Shown here piece after piece: positions 57,108 to 64,000 of a stretch of DNA of 64,000 nucleotides (position 1 is its first letter; the number at the start of each line of letters is the position of its first letter). A program made the translations under genes and the position numbers. Location: NCBI RefSeq assembly GCF_003011965.1, contig NZ_PXWG01000016.1, forward strand, positions 1-64,000, in the 5' to 3' direction. The notes under the pieces were generated by a model. That model was not told the origin of the DNA and ran no database searches. It saw only the letters and a list, made by a program, of their open reading frames with translations. Source of the DNA: Streptosporangium nondiastaticum (lineage in GTDB: Bacteria; Actinomycetota; Actinomycetes; Streptomycetales; Streptomycetaceae).

Positions 57108-58829
57108 CTAGCGCTCCGGTACGGGTTCGGTCTCGCGGACGGCGTCGATGTCCGGGCCGTGCGGGGTGTCCGCCTCGCGCTCGATCAGCACCTCCACCAG
57201 CACCGGCCGCGAGGTCGCCGCGGCCTCCTTGCGCGCCCACTCGATCGCGGGCCGGATGTCCGAGGGCTCCGCCACGCGCCTTCCCGAACAGCCGTACGCC
57301 TCCATGAGCTTGACGTTGTCCGTGCCGGTCTCGTCGTAGTGGATGTCCACCTGGTAGTTCATGCCGTAGCCGGCCGAGGCCTGCCGGATCAGCCCCAGGT
57401 ACTCGTTGTTCAGCATGATCAGTACGAAGGGGACGTCGTACTGCGCGGCGACCGCGAGCTCCTCGGCCGTGAACTGGAAGCCGTAGTCGCCGACCACGCC
57501 GACCACCTCCTCCGCGCCCCGCCCCATGCCCTGCAGCGCCTTCTTGACGCCGATCGCGGCCGGCACCTCCCAGCCGAGCGGCCCGGCCTGCCCGCAGACC
57601 TGGTAATGGCGGGGCTTGTGGGCCTTCTGGTGCTGGCCTCCCCAGATCTGGTACAGGCCGATGGCCGTGACGAACCACGTGTCCGCCCCGAAGGCCTCGT
57701 TGATCTCCCGGTAGACGCGGGGCGCCTTGACGGGCACGGCGTCGTAGTCGTCGCGCCGCGTGAGGGACCTCTTGAGGCCGCGGCAGCGGGCGGCCCACGC
57801 GCCGTGCCGGGGGCGGGCGCCCCGCGCCTTCGCCGCCGCCAGCAGCGCGGCCAGGAACAGCCGCGCGTCGGAGACGACGCCCAGGTCCGGCTCGAAGACC
57901 CGGCCCAGCTGCGACGGTTCGACGTCGACGTGCACGAAGACCCGCCGCCCCCGGTAGACGGAGAGGTCCGCCCCCGTGTGCCGGTCGCCGAAGCGGGCGC
58001 CGACGGCGAGGACGAAGTCCGACTCCAGGAAGGAGGCGTTGGCGTAGCGCTGCGAGGTCTGGATGCCGGTGGTGCCCATGTGGAGGCCGTGGTCGTCCTC
58101 GACGGCTCCCTTGCCCATGAGCGTCACCTGGAACGGCACCTCCAGCAGCTCCACCAGCTCCCGCAGTTCGGCCTCCGCCCCGGAGAGGACCACCCCGCCG
58201 CCGGCCAGCACGAGCGGCCGCTCGGCGGCGAGGAGAAGGTCCAGCGCGGCCTCCACGCGCGGCGGGTGCGGGGCGGCGACGGACACCGGCAGCGCCGCGT
58301 CCAGGGCCGGGTCGTAGCGGATCTCGCGGCGCGCGACGTCGACGGGGATGTCGATCAGCACCGGCCCCGGGCGGCCCGACCGCGCGATCCGGAACGCCTC
58401 CCGGAACGCCCACGGTATCTGCGCCGCCTCCTTGATCTGCACGGCCCACTTGGTCACCGGCCGGACGATCTCCACGATGTCGACGGCCTGGAACGCCTCC
58501 TGGTGCAGCTTGGTGGAGACCGCCTGCCCGGTGACGCACAGCATCGGCACGGAGTCCGCGTACGCGGTGTAGAGGCCGGTGACGAAGTTGGTGCCGCCCG
58601 GGCCCGAGGTGGCGATGGCGACGCCGGTCCTGCCGTTCGTCCGGGCCCAGCCGTCGGCCATGTGCGCGGCCCCCGCCTCGTGCCGGACGATCAGGTGCTC
58701 GATGCCGCCGACCGCCCGCAGCGCCTCGTAGAGCGGCAGGACCGCGGCGCCGGGGCAGCCGAAGGCGATGTCGACGCCCTCGTCCTTGAGGATGTGCACG
58801 GCGGCGTGCATGGCGGGCATCGTCGTCAT
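57108..58829 (-). CDS. gcl: glyoxylate carboligase-like ThDP enzyme
   Basis: A 573-residue thiamine-diphosphate enzyme, start ATG at 58829 (GGGAGG upstream). The PYR domain has AFGCPGAAVLPLYEAL and HEAGAAHMADG; the PP domain has GQAGPLGWEVPAAIGVKKAL and the ThDP motif VGDYGFQFTAEELAVAAQ...NNEYLG. The context (garR, hyi, urate genes) supports tartronate semialdehyde formation from two glyoxylates. Unlike E. coli Gcl, which has Val51 in place of the usual catalytic Glu, this enzyme has Glu51 (RHEAGA). So the acid-base residue lost in the E. coli enzyme is present here. The stop overlaps nothing; a gap of about 150 bp follows to the zinc-ribbon gene. Confidence 0.85.
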   Translation of the reverse strand: MTTMPAMHAAVHILKDEGVDIAFGCPGAAVLPLYEALRAVGGIEHLIVRHEAGAAHMADGWARTNGRTGVAIATSGPGGTNFVTGLYTAYADSVPMLCVTGQAVSTKLHQEAFQAVDIVEIVRPVTKWAVQIKEAAQIPWAFREAFRIARSGRPGPVLIDIPVDVARREIRYDPALDAALPVSVAAPHPPRVEAALDLLLAAERPLVLAGGGVVLSGAEAELRELVELLEVPFQVTLMGKGAVEDDHGLHMGTTGIQTSQRYANASFLESDFVLAVGARFGDRHTGADLSVYRGRRVFVHVDVEPSQLGRVFEPDLGVVSDARLFLAALLAAAKARGARPRHGAWAARCRGLKRSLTRRDDYDAVPVKAPRVYREINEAFGADTWFVTAIGLYQIWGGQHQKAHKPRHYQVCGQAGPLGWEVPAAIGVKKALQGMGRGAEEVVGVVGDYGFQFTAEELAVAAQYDVPFVLIMLNNEYLGLIRQASAGYGMNYQVDIHYDETGTDNVKLMEAYGCSGRRVAEPSDIRPAIEWARKEAAATSRPVLVEVLIEREADTPHGPDIDAVRETEPVPER

Positions 58830-59740
58830 CGCCGCGCCCTCCCGGCCTCGATGCCGGACAGCCGCTCCACGCCGCGCAGCAGGGCCGAGTGGTCGAGCCC
58901 GCCGTCGCCCTGGGCGCGGGCCGCGGCGACCAGGCTCGCGACGAGGGCGCCCACGGGCACGGCCGCACCGACCGCGCGGGCGGCCTCCGTGACGATGCCC
59001 ATGTCCTTGTGGTGCAGGTCGATGCGGAAGCCCGGGGGGTAGTGCCGGGAGAGGAAGTTGTGCCGTTTGCGGCTGAGGACGGCGGAGCCCGCGAGCCCGC
59101 CGCCGAGCACGTCGAGGGCGGCCTCCAGGTCCACGCCGGACTTCTCCAGGAAGACCACGGCCTCGGCGCACGCCTGGATGTTCGCGGCCACGATCAGCTG
59201 GTTGGCGGCCTTCACGGTCTGGCCGGCGCCGTGCGGGCCGCAGTGCACGACCGTCGTGCCGAGCGCCCCGAAGAGCGGCCGGGCCCGCTCGAAGTCGGCC
59301 CGTTCCCCGCCCACCATGACCGACAGGACGCCTTCGACGGCACCGGCCTCGCCGCCGGAGACGGGCGCGTCCAGGACGCGGATGCCCTTGCGGGCGGCGG
59401 CTTCTGAGAGTTCGACGGACGTACGGGGGGTGATGGACGACATGTCGACGAAGAGCGTGCCGGGCGCGGCGTGCGCGAGGACGCCGCGCTCGCCGTACGC
59501 GACGGCCTCCACGTCGGGCGAGGCGGGGACCATGGTGACGACGACGTCCGCCCCGCGGACGGCGGCGGCGACGGAGGGGGCGGGCGTGCCGCCCGCGGCG
59601 GCCAGCCGGTCGAGGCCGTCCTGTTCGAGGGTGTGACCGGTGACGTCGTACCCGGCCTTGACCAGGTTCGAGGCCATGGGCAGCCCCATGATCCCGAGCC
59701 CGATCCAGGCGACGCGGGGGAGGGGAGGGGGTGTGGGCAT
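58826..59740 (-). CDS. garR: 2-hydroxy-3-oxopropionate (tartronate semialdehyde) reductase
   Basis: A 304-residue beta-hydroxyacid dehydrogenase. N-terminal Rossmann motif VAWIGLGIMGLPMASNLVKAGY; substrate loop DAPVSGGEAGAVEGVLSVMVGG; catalytic Lys in GAGQTVKAANQLIVAANI; C-terminal HKDMGIVTEAARAVG. It reduces tartronate semialdehyde from Gcl to glycerate with NAD(P)H. The stop overlaps the gcl start by ATGA, and hyi ends 9 bp upstream, so hyi-garR-gcl form one operon. Confidence 0.9.
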   Translation of the reverse strand: MPTPPPLPRVAWIGLGIMGLPMASNLVKAGYDVTGHTLEQDGLDRLAAAGGTPAPSVAAAVRGADVVVTMVPASPDVEAVAYGERGVLAHAAPGTLFVDMSSITPRTSVELSEAAARKGIRVLDAPVSGGEAGAVEGVLSVMVGGERADFERARPLFGALGTTVVHCGPHGAGQTVKAANQLIVAANIQACAEAVVFLEKSGVDLEAALDVLGGGLAGSAVLSRKRHNFLSRHYPPGFRIDLHHKDMGIVTEAARAVGAAVPVGALVASLVAAARAQGDGGLDHSALLRGVERLSGIEAGRARR

Positions 59741-59749
59741 GAGGGGTCC

Positions 59750-60637
59750 TTACGTCGTGGACGGGTCGTCGTGGGCGGGGCGTCGCGGCTGGTCCAGCCA
59801 GTCGAAGGCCCCCGCGCCGGAGGCGGCCCGGTACTCCAGGCCCACCCACCCGCCGTACCCGGCCCGTTCGAGCCGCTCCAGCAGGTCAGGGACGTCCAGG
59901 ACGCCGGAGCCGGGCGCGCCGCGCCCCGGCGCGTCCGCCAGTTGGACGTGGCCGCACGTCTTCCCGTACGCGGTGATCGCCGCGGCCACGTCCTCGCCCG
60001 CCACCGCCAGGTGGTAGAGGTCCATCAGGAAGCGGGCGTTGCCGAGCCCGGTGGCCTCGTTGACCCGCTCCGCCAGGGCGACGGCCGCTGCCGAACCGGT
60101 CAGCGGGTACGCGGGGGACTCGACGGGGTTGAGCGCCTCGATCAGCACCTGCGCGCCCACGCGGTCCGCCGCCTCCGCGGCCCGTACGAGGTTCTCCAGG
60201 GCGAGCGCGTCCTGGGCGCGCGGATCGGCGCCCGCGATCCGGTTGCCGTACAGGGCGTTGAGCGCCGTGCACCCCAGGGAGGCCGCGAACCCGGTCGCCA
60301 CGTCGAGGTTGGCGCGGAAGCGGGCGGACTCCGCGCCGGGCACGGAGAGGGCGCCCCGGTCGGGCCCGGGAAGCTGCCCGGCGTAGAAGTTCAGGCCCAC
60401 CAGCCGCGTGCCGGCGTCGTCCAAGGCCCGCCGCAGGGCGTCGAGTTCACGGTCCGGCGGAGTCGGTGTCGCAGGCCAGGGCCACCACATCTCGACGGCG
60501 TCGAAGCCCGCTGCCGCCGCCGCGGCGGGCCGTTCCAGGAGCGGCAGTCCGGTGAAGAGCATCGACAGGTTGACGGCGAAGCGGTGCCGGGGGAAGGGCG
60601 TTCCGTGAGGTGTCCCGTGGGGCATCGGGTGGGGCAT
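59750..60637 (-). CDS. hyi: hydroxypyruvate isomerase
   Basis: A 295-residue TIM-barrel protein of the Hyi type, starting at the ATG at 60637 (AAGGAGA nine bases upstream). Its usual marks are HRFAVNLSMLFTGLPLLERP at the N-terminus, VLIEALNPVESPAYPL with the catalytic Glu, MDLYHLAVAGEDV, and HVQLADAPGRGAPGSG with the second Glu/His set. The short His/Pro-rich start (MPHPMPHGTPHGTP) is an oddity. It interconverts hydroxypyruvate and tartronate semialdehyde. First gene of the leftward operon. Confidence 0.88.
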   Translation of the reverse strand: MPHPMPHGTPHGTPFPRHRFAVNLSMLFTGLPLLERPAAAAAAGFDAVEMWWPWPATPTPPDRELDALRRALDDAGTRLVGLNFYAGQLPGPDRGALSVPGAESARFRANLDVATGFAASLGCTALNALYGNRIAGADPRAQDALALENLVRAAEAADRVGAQVLIEALNPVESPAYPLTGSAAAVALAERVNEATGLGNARFLMDLYHLAVAGEDVAAAITAYGKTCGHVQLADAPGRGAPGSGVLDVPDLLERLERAGYGGWVGLEYRAASGAGAFDWLDQPRRPAHDDPSTT

Positions 60638-60651
60638 CGCGTCCACTCTCC

Positions 60652-60687
60652 TTCCGTATAACGGAAAGTGCATTCTGCTGTACGGAA
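60652..60687. promoter_or_regulatory. two operator-like sites in the hyi/urate intergenic region
   Basis: TTCCGTATAACGGAA (60652-60666) is a perfect 6-3-6 palindrome; TTCTGCTGTACGGAA (60673-60687) is a degenerate second copy exactly 21 bp further. Both lie just before the leftward operon start and upstream of the rightward one. In streptomycetes allantoin and glyoxylate genes are regulated by the IclR-family AllR, which is a candidate. Confidence 0.6.
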
Positions 60688-60734
60688 GCGTGCTGCCGTT
60701 CCCGCCGCCTGTCAAGGCGGGTAGGTTGACCGTC

Positions 60735-61007
60735 GTGCGATTGCGAGTGGAGTTCACGACCGAACCGTTCGACCTCGACCGGATGCCGCCCCATGCAGAG
60801 GCCGCCCGGGACGCCCTGCAGGGCGCCGCCCTCGACGCCGTGGATGTCGGCCCCTTCGGGAACGCCGCGGAGGGCGCCGGCGCCGCCGTGCTCGACGCCG
60901 TGCAGCAGGTGCTGAGCGCCTCGCTCGAAGCCGGCGCCACCCGGGTGTCGCTGCAGGTCAGCGTGGTCGGCGAGGACGCTCCGGCGGCGGCGGAGGAGGC
61001 GCCGTGA
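60735..61007 (+). CDS. small protein of the urate operon
   Basis: A 90-residue protein, GTG start. It has a ferredoxin-like or thiamine-binding-like alternation (VRLRVEFTTEPFDL, GATRVSLQVSVVGEDAPAA). It is translationally coupled to the next gene (GTGA overlap). Function unknown; small proteins like it precede uraD-type genes in other streptomycetes (memory, unchecked). Confidence 0.6.
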   Translation: MRLRVEFTTEPFDLDRMPPHAEAARDALQGAALDAVDVGPFGNAAEGAGAAVLDAVQQVLSASLEAGATRVSLQVSVVGEDAPAAAEEAP

Positions 61008-61384
61008 CCGGGGAAGCGGCCGCCCACCCCTTCCGTACGGCGGTCGCGCCCCTCGTCGACGCCATGGGCGGCGAGCTGATCGACCCGGAGCGCGCCGAGG
61101 ACGGCGACGTGGTGCTGTCCTGGGAGGGCCGCGAGGTCGTCGCCGTACGGCTGCCGCGCCTGTCGGCCTCGCTCGGCCACATGCTGGCCGACCTGGAGCG
61201 CCGCCACGGCAGGCCCCTGGCCGAACTCGACCGCAGGACCAAGCAGTCGGTCGTGCGCGGGCTGGAGGAGCGCGGCGCCTTCTCCCTGCGGCACGGCGTG
61301 GAGACCGTCGCCGCGGCGCTCGGCGTCAGCCGGTTCACGATCTACAACTACCTCAACCGGACGGACGGTTCGGAAAGTTCCTGA
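61004..61384 (+). CDS. helix-turn-helix protein of the urate operon
   Basis: A 126-residue protein, GTG start in the overlap. The C-terminal 45 residues end with HGVETVAAALGVSRFTIYNYLNR, a Fis- or CdaR-like helix-turn-helix. The N-terminal part (EDGDVVLSWEGREVVAVRLP) may be a small sensor or dimer domain. It likely regulates this locus together with the 90-residue partner. Confidence 0.68.
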   Translation: MTGEAAAHPFRTAVAPLVDAMGGELIDPERAEDGDVVLSWEGREVVAVRLPRLSASLGHMLADLERRHGRPLAELDRRTKQSVVRGLEERGAFSLRHGVETVAAALGVSRFTIYNYLNRTDGSESS

Positions 61385-61544
61385 CGTTCCCGGGCGACTT
61401 CGGCGACTTCTTCAACAAACTGTTGACGCGGCGTTCGCCGGGGCGTTAGCTATGCGCAGTCATCAGCTCGCGCAGCCCGTCCCCGCAGCCCCGTCATGGG
61501 GGCAGCCCGCCATGCAGCCCGTCACCGCCACCACGGAGGCGCCC

Positions 61545-62069
61545 GTGACTCCGAGCTCGCCGCCGGGACTCACCCGGTTCAACACCGCCGAGGACGGCGC
61601 GGCCCGCGCCGCGCTGCACGCGATCTGCGGCAGCCGCGCGTGGGCGGACGCGCTCCTCGCCCGGCGCCCCTACCCCGCCGCCGAAGCCCTCCTCGCCGCG
61701 AGCGACGCCGCCACGGCCGCCCTCTCCGCGGCCGCCCTGACCGAGGCCATGGCGGCGCACCCGCCCATCGGGCGCCCGGAACCCGGCGACCCGGCCTCCG
61801 CGCGCGAGCAGCGCGGCATGGCGCAGGCCCCGTCCGCGCTCCGGGCCGAGATGCTCGAACTCAACCTGGCCTACGAGCAGAAGTTCGGGCACGTCTTCCT
61901 GATCTGCGCCACCGGGCTCGACGCGACCCGGATGCTCGACGCGATCCGGCACCGGCTCGGCAACACGCCGGAACGCGAAAGGGAGAACGTGCGCACGGAA
62001 CTCGGCAAGATCAACCGCATCAGGCTGGCCCGGCTGCTGGAGGCCCCGCAGGAAGGCGCCCGCCCGTGA
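61545..62069 (+). CDS. uraD: OHCU decarboxylase
   Basis: A 174-residue protein from the GTG at 61545, chosen for GGAGG upstream and for matching family length; the frame is open back to 61452. It has AAHPPIGRP with the catalytic His and the later region LNLAYEQKFGHVFLICATGLDATRMLDAI. It decarboxylates 2-oxo-4-hydroxy-4-carboxy-5-ureidoimidazoline to S-allantoin. The stop overlaps the next start by GTGA. Confidence 0.9.
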   Translation: MTPSSPPGLTRFNTAEDGAARAALHAICGSRAWADALLARRPYPAAEALLAASDAATAALSAAALTEAMAAHPPIGRPEPGDPASAREQRGMAQAPSALRAEMLELNLAYEQKFGHVFLICATGLDATRMLDAIRHRLGNTPERERENVRTELGKINRIRLARLLEAPQEGARP

Positions 62070-62395
62070 AACCCACCGCCACCGTGTCCACGCACGTCCT
62101 GGACACCGCCGCCGGCCGCCCGGCCGAGGGCGTCGCCGTCGAACTCGCGGCGCGCAGCGGAGACGACGCGCCCTGGTCGGTGTGCGGCACGGCCGTGACG
62201 GACGCGGACGGGCGGTGCGCCGGGCTCCCGGCGACGCCGGAGGGGACGGCGCACGTCCGGCTCCGGTTCGGCGTCGAGAAGCACACCGCGTTCTTCCCGG
62301 AGGTGGCCGTGGCCTTCGCGGTCGTCCCCGGCGAGCACCACCACGTACCGCTGCTGCTCAGTCCGTTCGGCTATTCCGTGTACCGAGGGAGCTAG
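62066..62395 (+). CDS. uraH: 5-hydroxyisourate hydrolase
   Basis: A 109-residue transthyretin-related protein: STHVLDTAAGRPAEGVAVEL with the conserved His, and the C-terminal YRGS signature (residues 106-109). It hydrolyses 5-hydroxyisourate made by uricase. It is coupled to uraD and lies 8 bp before the uricase gene. Confidence 0.92.
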   Translation: MKPTATVSTHVLDTAAGRPAEGVAVELAARSGDDAPWSVCGTAVTDADGRCAGLPATPEGTAHVRLRFGVEKHTAFFPEVAVAFAVVPGEHHHVPLLLSPFGYSVYRGS

Positions 62396-62403
62396 CACCC
62401 ACC

Positions 62404-63306
62404 ATGCCCACCGTTCTCGGCCAGAACCAGTACGGCAAAGCCGAAACCCGCGTCGTCCGGGTCACCCGCGAAGGCCCCGTCCACCACATCAGGGACCTCA
62501 ACGTCTCCATCGCCCTCTCCGGCGCCATGGACGACGTCCACACGCGGGGCTCCAACGCCGGCGTCCTGCCGACGGACACCACCAAGAACACCGTGTTCGC
62601 CTTCGCCAAGGAGTACGGCATAGCGTCCGCCGAGGAGTTCGCCGTGCGGCTGGCGCGCCACTTCGTCTCCCAGCAGGAGACGATCCACACCGCCCGGATC
62701 CGGGTCGAGGAGTACGGCTGGGACCGGATACCGGCCACCGGCGGCGCCGCGCACTCCTTCGTCCGCCGCGGTCAGGAGACCCGCACCGCACAGGTCACCT
62801 ACGACGGGGACGGCGAGTCGTGGCAGGTCCTCTCCGGCCTCAAGGGCCTCGTCGTCATGAACACCACCGACTCCGAGTTCCACGGCTACGTGAAGGACCG
62901 CTACACCACCCTCCCCGAGACCCGCGACCGGATCCTCGCCACCGAGGTCAACGCCTTCTGGCGGCACGCCGGCCGGCCCGAGGGCGAGAAGCCGGACTGG
63001 GACGCGTCCTACGAGCGGACGCGCGGCCACCTGCTGGCCGCCTTCGCCGGCACGTACTCCCTCTCCCTCCAGCAAACCCTCTACGCCATGGGCTCCCGCG
63101 TCGTCGACCAGGAGCCCGGCATCGACGAGATCCGCCTCTCCCTCCCCAACAAACACCACTTCCTGGCCGACCTCCGGCCCTTCGGGCTCGACAACGACAA
63201 CGAGGTGTACTTCGCGGCCGACCGCCCGTACGGCCTCATCGAGGCCACCGTCCTGCGCGACGGCGCCACGGCGGCCGTCCCGGTGGACCTGACCAACCTT
63301 CCCTGA
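62404..63306 (+). CDS. cofactor-independent urate oxidase (uricase)
   Basis: A 300-residue protein from the ATG at 62404. It shows the uricase repeats with the charge-relay Lys in NQYGKAETRV, DVHTRGSNAGVLPTDTTKNTVFA with the conserved Thr, and the C-terminal ISLPN-like LSLPNKHHFLADLRPFGLDNDNEVYFAADRPYG. It oxidises urate with O2 to 5-hydroxyisourate and H2O2. Start of the urate branch of the operon. A hexamer repeat follows the stop. Confidence 0.92.
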   Translation: MPTVLGQNQYGKAETRVVRVTREGPVHHIRDLNVSIALSGAMDDVHTRGSNAGVLPTDTTKNTVFAFAKEYGIASAEEFAVRLARHFVSQQETIHTARIRVEEYGWDRIPATGGAAHSFVRRGQETRTAQVTYDGDGESWQVLSGLKGLVVMNTTDSEFHGYVKDRYTTLPETRDRILATEVNAFWRHAGRPEGEKPDWDASYERTRGHLLAAFAGTYSLSLQQTLYAMGSRVVDQEPGIDEIRLSLPNKHHFLADLRPFGLDNDNEVYFAADRPYGLIEATVLRDGATAAVPVDLTNLP

Positions 63307-63344
63307 ATCTGAACCTGAATCTGAATCTGAACCTGGACCTGGAC
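63303..63344 (+). repeat. hexamer tandem repeat behind the uricase gene
   Basis: Seven units alternate TGAATC, TGAACC and TGGACC directly after the uricase stop, in the short gap to the next gene. Confidence 0.8.
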
Positions 63345-63356
63345 CGACAGCGAGGA

Positions 63357-64000
63357 ATGACCGTGGCCGCCGCACCCCCCACCGCCAGCACCGAACGCCT
63401 CGTCATCGAGAACTGCGCGATCGCCACCGTCGACGCGGACGACACCGAGCACGCCTCGGGCCACGTCGTCGTCGCCGGCAACCGCATCGAATCCGTCGGC
63501 CCCGGGCCCGCGCCCGCCGGGCTCGAAGGCGTCCTCCGGCGCGTCGACGGCACCGGCCACCTGGCCACCCCCGGCCTGGTCAACACCCACCACCACTTCT
63601 ACCAGTGGATCACCCGCGGCCTCGCCCAGGACCACAACCTCTTCGACTGGCTCGTCGCCCTCTACCCCACCTGGGCCCGCATCGACGAACCCATGGTGTA
63701 CGAGGCGGCGCGCGGCTCCCTCGCGATGATGGCCCGCGGCGGCGTCACCACCGCCATGGACCACCACTACGTCTTCCCCGAGGGCTCGGGCGACCTCCTC
63801 GGCGCCGAGATCCGCGCCGCCCGCGAGCTGGGCGTCCGCTTCCACCCCACGCGCGGCTCGATGGACCTCGGGGAGTCCGCCGGCGGCCTGCCGCCGGACT
63901 TCGCGGTCGAGAGCACCGACGCCGCGCTCGCCGCCACCGAAGAGGCCGTCGACACCCACCACGACCCGGCCTTCGACTCCATGCTGCGCATCGGCGTCGC
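63357..64000 (+). CDS. amidohydrolase, 8-oxoguanine deaminase-like (3' truncated by window edge)
   Basis: A frame open from the ATG at 63357 (CGAGGA upstream) to the window end, 214 codons visible. It has the amidohydrolase metal motif GLVNTHHHFYQWITRG (residues about 75-90), preceded by GTGHLATPG, and then the later strand GGVTTAMDHHYVFPEGSGD. The HHHFYQWITR form is that of 8-oxoguanine deaminase and related guanine deaminases. It would deaminate 8-oxoguanine to urate, feeding the uricase encoded just before. The C-terminal half lies outside the window. Confidence 0.85.
   Translation, partial: MTVAAAPPTASTERLVIENCAIATVDADDTEHASGHVVVAGNRIESVGPGPAPAGLEGVLRRVDGTGHLATPGLVNTHHHFYQWITRGLAQDHNLFDWLVALYPTWARIDEPMVYEAARGSLAMMARGGVTTAMDHHYVFPEGSGDLLGAEIRAARELGVRFHPTRGSMDLGESAGGLPPDFAVESTDAALAATEEAVDTHHDPAFDSMLRIGV

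Noticed and set aside
58830..59849. Upstream extension of the gcl frame
   Set aside because: Overlaps the tartronate semialdehyde reductase gene in another frame and has Arg/Gly-rich shadow composition; the ATG at 58829 has a good ribosome-binding site.
1..64000. CRISPR arrays, tRNA or rRNA genes, complete IS elements
   Set aside because: No regularly spaced repeats with unique spacers, no cloverleaf or rRNA-like stretch and no transposase gene were recognised by eye; a tRNAscan or ISfinder run would be decisive.

Overview
The DNA is very GC-rich, start codons are often GTG, genes are packed with GTGA/ATGA overlaps, and several families known mainly from streptomycetes occur (SAV_915-like, DUF6243-like, DUF2180-like proteins, XRE regulators of the Streptomyces type). 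The window is therefore most likely a Streptomyces or close relative chromosome segment. It mixes core metabolism with accessory DNA. No rRNA, tRNA or CRISPR array was seen.

Region by region. 1-5.2 kb: the 3' part of an XdhC-like gene, a secreted trypsin-like protease with C-terminal FG-GAP/VCBS-type repeats, a GNAT acetyltransferase, and a divergent XRE-regulator/small-protein pair. 5.2-10.4 kb: a membrane endonuclease/exonuclease/phosphatase-family protein, then a magnesium unit (mgtA-mgtC) with a long leader holding a possible leader peptide, a tandem repeat and a terminator-like hairpin. 10.4-18.5 kb: an imine-reductase-like enzyme, then an NHLM-type bacteriocin locus: a cysteine-free double-glycine precursor, a HlyD-like adaptor and two large exporter ATPases, one with a C39 peptidase. 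18.6-23.9 kb: a LysR regulator divergent from a compact carrier-protein pathway: AurF-like diiron oxygenase, aminoacyl:carrier-protein ligase, holo-ACP synthase with a histidine-rich tail, carrier protein, MaoC-like dehydratase and methyltransferase. 24-27.6 kb: catalase, MBL-fold hydrolase and CynX/NimT-type transporter.

27.6-48 kb is an accessory island, visibly less GC-rich in its middle. It carries VapBC-like toxin-antitoxin genes, a membrane-anchored Mrr-like nuclease, a HEPN-motif protein, two adjacent proteins sharing an Asn/Gln-rich amyloid-like motif, remnants of tyrosine recombinases, a membrane alpha/beta hydrolase, a PD-(D/E)xK-type nuclease, and an operon-like block with SIR2-like, UDP-glucose dehydrogenase, MazG-like and Nudix genes. 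Three decayed copies of the 3' end of corA are scattered through it; the intact corA sits at its right edge. 49-56 kb: a diaminopimelate decarboxylase-like enzyme, an SAV_915-like protein, a GAF-LuxR regulator and a two-gene acyl-CoA ligase operon.

56-64 kb: purine and glyoxylate catabolism. The leftward operon hyi-garR-gcl turns glyoxylate into glycerate precursors. The rightward operon (small protein, HTH protein, uraD, uraH, uricase, 8-oxoguanine deaminase-like amidohydrolase) degrades urate toward allantoin. The two share an intergenic region with two copies of a palindromic operator-like site. The most interesting candidates are the carrier-protein pathway with its His-tailed AcpS, the amyloid-motif gene pair next to a HEPN gene, the cysteine-free bacteriocin locus, and the SIR2/nucleotide-hydrolase block. 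All functions are inferred by reading the sequence; no database search was run.
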